Positions 43,294 through 50,374 of a DNA stretch of 64,000 nucleotides are shown in pieces (position 1 is the stretch's first letter; each line of letters opens with the position of its first letter). A program made the translations under genes and the position numbers. The notes below the pieces were generated by a model. It was given only the letters and a program-made list of their open reading frames with translations. It searched no databases and was not told the DNA's origin. Source of the stretch: Terasakiella sp033100395 (GTDB taxonomy: Bacteria > Pseudomonadota > Alphaproteobacteria > Rhodospirillales > Terasakiellaceae); assembly GCF_033100395.1 (NCBI RefSeq), contig NZ_JAWLVJ010000006.1, forward strand, positions 1-64,000. The letters are read 5' to 3'.

Positions 43294-43797
43294 TCAATCC
43301 CCTGCTGCTGCCCGGCGCAGTCGATCAACCAGCGTGTTCATCAGTGCCTTCACGCCGGGGGTAGCTGTGGCGATCATATCTTCCAGCACATGGGCATGAA
43401 CGACGCGGACTTTGGTATATTCGGTCGCGCGCACGGTGGCGCTGCGTGGGCTTGCAACAATAACGCCCAGTTCACCCACAATCTCGCCTTTCCTGGCGAC
43501 GCCCAAGACTTTGGTTTCGCCATATTGGCGCGCGGTCACTTCCAGATTGCCCGTTTCAATGAAAAAGGCGCAACCGGATGGATCGCCTTCATGAAACAGA
43601 ACCTCGCCTGTCTCCAGTTCCATGGTTTCGGGCAGGGCAGCGACATCTGCGGGGGTGAAAGCCGTCTGTTCATCGGATCGTTCGTCCGTTTTGCCTTCCA
43701 TCATCTGGGCGGTTGCGATTTTTTGTTTATGTTTCGCTGCTTGTGCCGCCTGCATGGTTTGCACCATGTTGGAATAGCCGATATTACTGATGCTCAT
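43294..43797 (-). CDS. cyclic-nucleotide-binding domain protein
   Basis: A 167-residue protein. A Lys/Gln-rich N-terminus (about 10-50) precedes one cNMP-binding fold (about 55-160), with the GEVLFHEGD strand and phosphate-binding cassette GEIVGELGVIVASPRSATV. No output domain such as a helix-turn-helix follows, so it would act through a partner. The cassette Arg is present, so cAMP or cGMP binding is plausible. It starts with ATG upstream of the ABC exporter, on the other strand. Confidence 0.85.
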   Translation of the reverse strand: MSISNIGYSNMVQTMQAAQAAKHKQKIATAQMMEGKTDERSDEQTAFTPADVAALPETMELETGEVLFHEGDPSGCAFFIETGNLEVTARQYGETKVLGVARKGEIVGELGVIVASPRSATVRATEYTKVRVVHAHVLEDMIATATPGVKALMNTLVDRLRRAAAGD

Positions 43798-43937
43798 TTC
43801 TACTTCGCCTTTTTTGCGTTAATCCTTTGATTGGCCCTCAAATGACACGCTTTTATGCGTTAACTATCTCACAGATTTTTATTCTTTGTCCAGTTAAGCA
43901 TAGATAACGTCCATATTTAGATCAGGAAACACCGACC

Positions 43938-45725
43938 GTGGCACCAAATTCTCGCATGATTGACCGACCCAAAAGCAAGAACTTGCATGTTCTGGTCCGT
44001 TTGTTTTCATTTTTAAAACCATACCGCGTGCGTGTGGTGATCGCTTTTACAGCCTTGACCCTGACCGTGCTGGCGACATTAGGCTTGGGGCAGGGGCTGA
44101 AGCAGTTGATTGATGCTGGCTTTTCAGCACAGAACCCTCAAGCGCTGGATCAGGCATTACTGATCCTGCTGGGTGTGGCTGTCTTGATGGCGGCAGGCAC
44201 CTTTACCCGCTTTTACATGGTGTCCTGGATTGGGGAACGCGCGGTTGCCGATATCCGAAAGGCGGTGTTTGACCGCATTTTATCCCTGCACACCAGTTTC
44301 TTTGAAGTCACCAAGACCGGGGAAATCCTGTCGCGCCTGACCACGGATACAACGCTGTTGCAGTCCGTCATTGGATCAAGTGCTTCCATGGCGTTGCGTA
44401 ATACCATGAATTTGATTGGCGGCATTATCATGCTGTTTATCACGAATGTGAAACTGACCGGGCTTGTTTTGCTGGTGGTGCCCATCGTGGTGGTGCCGAT
44501 CATCGTCTATGGTCGTCGGGTGCGCACATTGTCCAAGGAAAGCCAGGACAAGATCGCCGATGTCGGCGCTTTTGCAGAAGAAACCATTAATGCCATCAAC
44601 ACGGTTCAGGCCTTCACCCATGAAAAAGAAGATGAACGTCGTTTCCTGGGCGAAGTCACAGGCGCGTTTGACGCAGCTGTTCGCCGAATTCAGGCGCGCA
44701 GCATTCTGACGGCCACGGTGATCTTGCTGGTCTTCAGCGCCATTGGCGGTGTTTTGTGGGTTGGTGGGCGTGACGTGATGGACGGTACCATTACGGGCGG
44801 GGAGCTGGCCGCTTTCCTGTTTTACGCCACCATGGTTGCCTTTAACGTCGGGATCATTTCTGAAGTGATGGGCGAATTGCAACGTGCCGCCGGGGCAACG
44901 GAACGTCTGATCGAATTGCTCGATACGGAAAGTGAGATCAAGGCGCCCGATAACCCAATTTCTCTACCTGTTCCCCATCGCGGTGAGGTGCGCTTTGATC
45001 GGGTGAATTTCCATTATCCCTCACGCCCCGACCATCAGGCCTTAAATAACATCAGCCTTGATATCAAACCGGGTGAAACGGTGGCACTGGTCGGACCAAG
45101 TGGCGCGGGGAAAACCACATTGATGCAATTACTGCTGCGGTTTTATGATGTAGAAAGCGGCACAGTGAAGATCGATGGCGTTGATATTTCAAAAGCGGAT
45201 CCGGTTGAAGTGCGTGAACGTATGGCCTTGGTACCGCAGGACCCGATTATCTTTTCCGCCAATGCCTGGGAAAATATCCGTTATGGCCGCCCGGATGCAA
45301 CAGATGAAGAAGTGCGCGCAGCGGCTGATGCCGCCCAGGCCAGTGAATTTCTGGACAAACTGCCAGACGGGTTCGACACATTCTTGGGGGAAAAAGGCAC
45401 GCGCCTGTCTGGTGGGCAACGTCAGCGAGTATCAATTGCACGTGCTTTATTGCGTGATCCGTCCATTCTGTTACTGGATGAAGCTACAAGTGCGCTTGAT
45501 TCGGAAAATGAACGGATCGTGCAGGAAGCCCTTGATCAATTGATGGTCGGGCGGACCACCTTGATCATCGCTCATCGGTTGGCAACAGTGGTGAATGCGG
45601 ATCGGATTTGTGTCATTGCTGATGGCAAAATCGAAGCAATTGGCACACATGCGGAGCTGATCAAGGAAAATTCCCTTTATGGCCGTCTTGCGAAGTTGCA
45701 GTTTTCAGCGGATGTGACACAATAA
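43938..45725 (+). CDS. ABC exporter, MsbA/multidrug type
   Basis: A 595-residue half transporter. Six membrane helices span about 25-320; the ATPase has Walker A GPSGAGKTT, LSGGQRQR signature, Walker B LLLDEATSALD and the H-loop IIAHRL. It works as a homodimer, moving lipids or drugs outward. GTG start with AGGAAAC upstream. No partner gene adjoins; the substrate is unknown. Confidence 0.9.
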   Translation: MAPNSRMIDRPKSKNLHVLVRLFSFLKPYRVRVVIAFTALTLTVLATLGLGQGLKQLIDAGFSAQNPQALDQALLILLGVAVLMAAGTFTRFYMVSWIGERAVADIRKAVFDRILSLHTSFFEVTKTGEILSRLTTDTTLLQSVIGSSASMALRNTMNLIGGIIMLFITNVKLTGLVLLVVPIVVVPIIVYGRRVRTLSKESQDKIADVGAFAEETINAINTVQAFTHEKEDERRFLGEVTGAFDAAVRRIQARSILTATVILLVFSAIGGVLWVGGRDVMDGTITGGELAAFLFYATMVAFNVGIISEVMGELQRAAGATERLIELLDTESEIKAPDNPISLPVPHRGEVRFDRVNFHYPSRPDHQALNNISLDIKPGETVALVGPSGAGKTTLMQLLLRFYDVESGTVKIDGVDISKADPVEVRERMALVPQDPIIFSANAWENIRYGRPDATDEEVRAAADAAQASEFLDKLPDGFDTFLGEKGTRLSGGQRQRVSIARALLRDPSILLLDEATSALDSENERIVQEALDQLMVGRTTLIIAHRLATVVNADRICVIADGKIEAIGTHAELIKENSLYGRLAKLQFSADVTQ

Positions 45726-45755
45726 AGGCTCACTCGATTTCATGAGGGGCCTGAG

Positions 45756-46466
45756 ATGAAGTGGATGTTCGTTTTTGTTGCTGTTTTCTGGGCAACAAAC
45801 GCTGATGCGAATGCAAATGCGCAAAAAGAAACGGTTAATCTGGAAACACTGATCAATCAGTTTAATTCGGTTGTGTTTATCCATGAACATGGGAAATCCG
45901 GACGCGAAGCCAAGCCATTGGTCAAATGGCAGGGGCCGATTGTTTTTGCGGTGACAAACGCCAAAACCAAAGAGAATTTGAAACAGTTGGGTCGGGTGAT
46001 GGGCAAAATCCGAAAACTCACCAAGCTGGATGTCAGTCAGGTGAAAAAGGGCGGGCAGGCCAATATGCACATCAGCTTCCATACGCAGGCAGAGCTGAAA
46101 AAAACTCTGAAAAAAGGCATCAACTGCAAAGGCACTTTAAAAGGAAACGGGCGCACGTTTGCCATTACATTTGGTAAAGCGATAATCCCCAATGACCGCC
46201 CTGACAAGACCATGCATTGTATTGTGGAAGAAACCGTCCAACTTTTGGGGCTGACCAATGACAGCACGATTATCAAAAACTCAATTTTTCATGAAGAGTC
46301 AGATCGCACCAGCATGTCTGTTTCCGATCTGATTTTGTTGAAGGCTCTTTATGATCCACGGATGCGCCCGGGCATGAAGATGAAAGAAGCCCAGCCGGCC
46401 TTGCGTGTCGTGATGAAAGACATTCTGGACGAAATCGCGCGTAAACAAAAAGCCAAGAAAAAGTAG
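45756..46466 (+). CDS. secreted DUF2927 protein
   Basis: A 236-residue exported protein; signal peptide 1-19 (ending ANA). It has the DUF2927 features HCIVEETVQLLGLTND, SIFHEESD and LILLKALYDPRMRPGM, a family of alphaproteobacterial periplasmic proteins of unknown function that may be zinc-peptidase-like. The C-terminus is very Lys-rich. It lies 5 nt before glycerate kinase. Confidence 0.82.
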   Translation: MKWMFVFVAVFWATNADANANAQKETVNLETLINQFNSVVFIHEHGKSGREAKPLVKWQGPIVFAVTNAKTKENLKQLGRVMGKIRKLTKLDVSQVKKGGQANMHISFHTQAELKKTLKKGINCKGTLKGNGRTFAITFGKAIIPNDRPDKTMHCIVEETVQLLGLTNDSTIIKNSIFHEESDRTSMSVSDLILLKALYDPRMRPGMKMKEAQPALRVVMKDILDEIARKQKAKKK

Positions 46467-46471
46467 ACATC

Positions 46472-47713
46472 ATGAAATCTCTGTTGAATGACCTGTTTGT
46501 TGAGGCCATCCGTGTGGCCGATGCTGATGTTGTCTTAGGTGGTTTTTTGCCCAAAGATCAATCTGGCAAAGTCACCGTGATTGGCGCAGGCAAGGGCGCT
46601 GCGAAGATGGCTCGCGCGTTTGAAGAGGCCTGGGACGGTGAGGTCAGCGGGATGGTAATCACGCGCTATGGGCATGCTGTGCCGACCAAATATGTCGAAG
46701 TGGTTGAAGCCTCCCACCCTGTACCGGACAAAGCAGGACAAGATGCGGCTGCGCGTATGATGGAAATGGTTGAAGGACTGGGCGAAGATGATCTGGTGGT
46801 TGCCCTGATTTCCGGGGGCGGCTCTGCCTTGCTGACGCTACCCGTTGAAAGTATCACGCTGGAAGAAAAACAGTCGGTGAACAAAGCCTTGCTCCACAGT
46901 GGGGCAACGATCGAAGAGATCAATTGTGTGCGTAAACATTTAAGCGCGATCAAGGGGGGGCGCCTGGCCAAGGCGTGCTATCCCGCGAAAGTTTTGACAC
47001 TTTCAATTTCTGACGTGCCCGGCGATGATGAAAGTGTGATTGCATCCGGTCCAACCGTGGCGGACCCGACCACAGTTGCAGATGCACGCACCATCCTGGA
47101 ACGTTACAGGATCGAAGGTTACAGCGATCATTTGAGTGAAAGCATCAAGCCGGATGACTCGTGCTGGGCGAAAACGGACTATAAATTGATCGCAACACCG
47201 CAGATTTCCCTACAGGCGGTGGCCGATATGGCGAAGGCCAAAGGTATTCCTGCCATGATCCTGAGTGACCGGATCGAAGGCGAAGCGCGCGAAGTTGCCA
47301 AGGTCCATGCGGCCATCGTGCGGCAAATTCAGGACTGGGGTCAGCCAATTCAGCCACCGTGCCTGTTGTTGAGCGGCGGGGAAGTCACGGTGACGATCAA
47401 GAACCCGGATGGGCGTGGTGGGCCGAACGGAGAGTTTGTTCTCTCGCTTATGGATCAGCTACGCGATGTGGACAATGTTTATGCGCTGGCCGCTGATACC
47501 GATGGGATTGACGGTTCGGAAGATAACGCCGGGGCCTGGTTTGACCCTACATCGATTACCCGGATGAAGGAAAGAGGGTTGAACCTGCATGCAGCCCTGG
47601 ATGACAACCTGTCTTATGATTTCTTTGAGGCAATGGGTGACCTGTTTAAACCCGGCCCAACCCATACAAACGTCAACGATCTGCGCATGATCTATATTGG
47701 CGAGAAAAAATAA
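46472..47713 (+). CDS. type II glycerate kinase (MOFRL family)
   Basis: A 413-residue glycerate 2-kinase (GckA/TtuD type) that phosphorylates D-glycerate to 2-phosphoglycerate, linking serine or tartronate breakdown to glycolysis. Family motifs: VIGAGKGAAKMA, SGGGSALL, NCVRKHLSAIKGGRLA, LSISDVPGDDESVIASGPT and the C-terminal MOFRL segment with GGEVTVT and DTDGIDGSEDNAGAW. Confidence 0.92.
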   Translation: MKSLLNDLFVEAIRVADADVVLGGFLPKDQSGKVTVIGAGKGAAKMARAFEEAWDGEVSGMVITRYGHAVPTKYVEVVEASHPVPDKAGQDAAARMMEMVEGLGEDDLVVALISGGGSALLTLPVESITLEEKQSVNKALLHSGATIEEINCVRKHLSAIKGGRLAKACYPAKVLTLSISDVPGDDESVIASGPTVADPTTVADARTILERYRIEGYSDHLSESIKPDDSCWAKTDYKLIATPQISLQAVADMAKAKGIPAMILSDRIEGEAREVAKVHAAIVRQIQDWGQPIQPPCLLLSGGEVTVTIKNPDGRGGPNGEFVLSLMDQLRDVDNVYALAADTDGIDGSEDNAGAWFDPTSITRMKERGLNLHAALDDNLSYDFFEAMGDLFKPGPTHTNVNDLRMIYIGEKK

Positions 47714-47801
47714 TTCAGAGCTTTATTTTGCTAAGATTCTGAAAACTCAGGGTTATCGGATTTCTTATTCTGAAATGAGGTTAGTAGGCAAATTTTTCCT
47801 C

Positions 47802-47830
47802 TTGGCACCTCGTATAACTACATATACAGT
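47802..47830 (+). promoter_or_regulatory. possible promoter of the 48-residue small gene
   Basis: TTGGCA (47802-47807) and TACAGT (47825-47830) are 17 bp apart, about 95 bp before the small gene. The 209-bp gap before it contains nothing else I can assign. Confidence 0.4.
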
Positions 47831-47922
47831 TAAAGCATAACAAAGGGAGATCAGAAAGATCACCCGCTGAATTTTTGAGGGAATCAACTCACCAATTTGA
47901 CAGAAAGTCATAGGAGTTATTC

Positions 47923-48069
47923 ATGTTGAGCGATAAGCGAATTGATACGGATTTGCGTCAAAATCCGGGTATGATCATCGGTAAAGACGAAATGGCCAAG
48001 TTTTTGGATTTCGTCAAAACGATTGTCCAAAAAGAAATGCCAACAACACCCAAGGCTAAAATATCGTAA
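47923..48069 (+). CDS. 48-residue small protein of unknown function
   Basis: Begins MLSDKRIDTDLRQNPGMIIG and ends in TTPKAKIS. The ATG has AGGAG at the ideal distance of six bases. The middle (EMAKFLDFVKTIVQKEM) predicts one amphipathic helix; Lys-rich, with no Cys and no signal peptide. It is not similar to anything I recognise. It precedes the NtrC-like regulator by 105 bp, in the same direction, so it may be cotranscribed and act on that regulator. Confidence 0.6.
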   Translation: MLSDKRIDTDLRQNPGMIIGKDEMAKFLDFVKTIVQKEMPTTPKAKIS

Positions 48070-48174
48070 AGGTCCTGATCGCAATCGGTTTTTGTGACTT
48101 TTTTAGCTTGCGCTGTTTTGGTTGATTAGCCAAAATCATTGCGTGGATTTCAGGTTAAAAATTAAGGTGACTTT

Positions 48175-49554
48175 ATGCCCCGGCTGTTGATTGCAGACGA
48201 TGATCAAGCCATATGCAAGACGTTGCAGATGCATTACACGCGTCAGGGCTTTGACGTGATCACAGCCCATACGGCAGATGAAGGCTATCGGAAGTTTTTA
48301 GCCGAAAAAATCGATGCGGTTGTCAGCGATGTGCGCATGCCTGGTGAAGACGGGTTTAGTCTTTTAGCGCGTATCCGTCATAAATCCAACGTTCCTGTTG
48401 TGATGATCACCGCCTTTCATGATCTGGATACCACCGTGACGGCGGTGAAGGGTGGGGCGACAGATTTTGTGCCCAAACCCCTTGATATCCGTGAATTGGA
48501 TGATGTGATTTTCCGCGCACTGGAAAAGACACAGGCCCACAGCACCGGACTTGTTTTTCCCAATACCTCCACCTCTGCCTCCGGTATGATCGCAGGCACA
48601 TCCAAAGCCATGCAGGATGCCTTTCGTCAAATCGCGCTGGTCTCTCAAAACGTCATGCCTGTGCTGGTGAATGGGGAGCCTGGGACAGGGAAAGAACTGG
48701 TGGCGTCTGCTATTCATAAAAGCAGTTCCACCTGCGATCATCCTTTTGTTGTGGTCAATTGCGCGGCCATGAAAGAAGATCTGCTGGAACGTGAAATTTT
48801 TGGCTATATGGATGAAGAAGGCCAGTTTATTCGTGGGAAGCTTGACCTGGTTGGCAGTGGCACGATCTTTTTAGATGAGATTTCAGAACTGTCGCCCATG
48901 CTGCAAAGCAAGTTCATTCATGTGCTTGAAAAACATAAATATATGCCTCAGGGCAGCACCAGCTTGAAACAGGCGCGCGCACGTATTGTAGCTGCCAGCA
49001 ATCAGGATATTCAGAAACTGGTTTATGCGGGCAAGTTCCGTGAAGATTTTCTTTATCGCCTGAATGTGGTTGCCATCAATTTGCCGCCGCTTCGTGAGCG
49101 CAAGGAAGATATCCTGCCGCTGGTGGAACATCTCCTGCGCAGGATCAATACGGAACTGCGTAAGCGGTTCAGGAATGTCACGGGTGATGTGATCAGCTGC
49201 TTGAAAGCCTATGACTGGCCCGGCAATGTGCGCGAACTTGAACATGTGCTGATGAAGGCAGCGGTGATGGAAACAGGGTCAATCCTGTCCACTGCATATC
49301 TACCCGATGAAATCGCCAAGGCTTATAAAGATCGAAAAGAGAGTCTGACCGGCCAGCCCGCAGCCATTTGTGCCGCTTTGCCTGTGGATGACAGTGTGTT
49401 GCCATCCTTGCGTGATCTGGAAAGTCAGTATATCGAAAAGATATTGGAACGGACCAACTGGCATAAGGGCAAGGCCTGTGAAATCCTTGAAATCTCCCGC
49501 CCCAAGCTGGATCGCCATATCAATGATTTTGGACTGAAAAAGCCGCAGGACTGA
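48175..49554 (+). CDS. NtrC-family response regulator lacking the GAFTGA loop
   Basis: A 459-residue regulator: receiver domain (1-118) with phospho-acceptor D52 and K101, AAA+ domain (about 138-370) and a C-terminal Fis-type helix-turn-helix (about 415-455). Walker A is GEPGTGKE (167-174), Walker B TIFLDE (230-235), arginine finger in REDFLYR. The GAFTGA loop, which contacts sigma-54 and should lie after ELFG, is missing: EREIFGYMDEEGQFIRGKLD takes its place. So it probably does not act by sigma-54 remodelling, as with Rhodobacter NtrC. Partner kinase may be the gene at 55650-57527 (inference). Confidence 0.88.
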   Translation: MPRLLIADDDQAICKTLQMHYTRQGFDVITAHTADEGYRKFLAEKIDAVVSDVRMPGEDGFSLLARIRHKSNVPVVMITAFHDLDTTVTAVKGGATDFVPKPLDIRELDDVIFRALEKTQAHSTGLVFPNTSTSASGMIAGTSKAMQDAFRQIALVSQNVMPVLVNGEPGTGKELVASAIHKSSSTCDHPFVVVNCAAMKEDLLEREIFGYMDEEGQFIRGKLDLVGSGTIFLDEISELSPMLQSKFIHVLEKHKYMPQGSTSLKQARARIVAASNQDIQKLVYAGKFREDFLYRLNVVAINLPPLRERKEDILPLVEHLLRRINTELRKRFRNVTGDVISCLKAYDWPGNVRELEHVLMKAAVMETGSILSTAYLPDEIAKAYKDRKESLTGQPAAICAALPVDDSVLPSLRDLESQYIEKILERTNWHKGKACEILEISRPKLDRHINDFGLKKPQD

Positions 49555-49573
49555 TGAAGTCTCGCGGCTTTTT
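49537..49573 (+). terminator. terminator of the NtrC-like gene
   Basis: AAAAAGCCGC (49537-49546, inside the coding end) and GCGGCTTTTT (49564-49573) pair, with an inner GAC/GTC extension. The stem therefore includes the stop codon in its loop. Confidence 0.8.
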
Positions 49574-49586
49574 ATTTTGTTTGAAA

Positions 49587-50102
49587 TCAGGTCCCGGCCA
49601 GTGTTTTTTGCACATCCGGGTAAAGAGTCTTGAACCCTTCCAACGAAAAATCCAAAGCCCGCGTGATCCCGGATGACAGTTTGAAATCCACGGTGATGGA
49701 TTTACCCGCCTTCATCTGTTCAAAGATCGCCATCCCCATATCGTCCGGTGAAATGGTGTGGTTTTCTTTGGAGGTTTGCAGGACGTGGCGTTCGTTATTA
49801 TCGATTTTGACCTTTACCTTACTTTCGGGCGCAAATCCGTGGTAGGTGGCAAAGACAAAGCCGACTCGTCCCCGGTCAAACGCCAGGCCGAACTGGACAA
49901 AGTTTGTTGATTTCTTTGATCCGCCAAAGACATTCACAATCATGATCCGGCAATAGGGGGCCTCAACCCCGCCATCTTTATAGCAGGCTGATTTCCAGGG
50001 TCCTTCCTGTTCTTTCAGCAAGACATTATCAGCTGCTTTGGCCGCGATTTCTGTCAACAAAAACAGACCAATTGCACAGGTTAGAGCATGCGCAAATTTC
50101 AT
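49587..50102 (-). CDS. invasion-associated locus B (IalB) family protein
   Basis: A 171-residue secreted protein; signal peptide 1-24. The family pattern is visible: GPWKSACYKDGG, CRIMIVNV, a central beta-sheet, and AIFEQMKAGKSITVDFKLSSG near the end, with two Cys likely disulfide-bonded. IalB proteins occur widely in alphaproteobacteria and act in envelope stress or host contact. It is divergent from the multiheme operon, sharing the 270-bp control region. Confidence 0.85.
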   Translation of the reverse strand: MKFAHALTCAIGLFLLTEIAAKAADNVLLKEQEGPWKSACYKDGGVEAPYCRIMIVNVFGGSKKSTNFVQFGLAFDRGRVGFVFATYHGFAPESKVKVKIDNNERHVLQTSKENHTISPDDMGMAIFEQMKAGKSITVDFKLSSGITRALDFSLEGFKTLYPDVQKTLAGT

Positions 50103-50174
50103 ATGAGTCCTCCCCTCTTTCCTAAGGATAGAGTGAGAAACCTTGGCGCGAATAGCAACAAGAATTCAACAGCT

Positions 50175-50191
50175 TTGAACATATTGTTCAA
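50175..50191. promoter_or_regulatory. 17-bp perfect palindrome, control region of multiheme operon
   Basis: TTGAACATATTGTTCAA: two 7-bp arms around TAT, a typical site for a dimeric regulator. It differs from the FNR/NnrR consensus TTGAT-N4-ATCAA. It lies between ialB and the multiheme gene, 184 bp before the latter. Confidence 0.5.
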
Positions 50192-50198
50192 TATCAAC

Positions 50199-50257
50199 TT
50201 TGTCTAATTAAATGAATCAATCAATTTTTGTAGGGATATTATGAGTTTGTCTAATTA
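50199..50257 (+). promoter_or_regulatory. direct repeats TTTGTCTAATTA x2
   Basis: Identical 12-mers at 50199-50210 and 50246-50257, spaced 47 bp start to start. They lie between the palindrome and the multiheme gene and could be binding sites for a response regulator. Confidence 0.45.
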
Positions 50258-50374
50258 TTAATATAACTATTTGAAAATAATATGCTTTTTTATTTTAATA
50301 ACCACTTTTTATGTAGGGGTAAGTCTGAGAATATCATTGCGTTGATCTATAACTACCCTCAAGGGGGGCATGAT

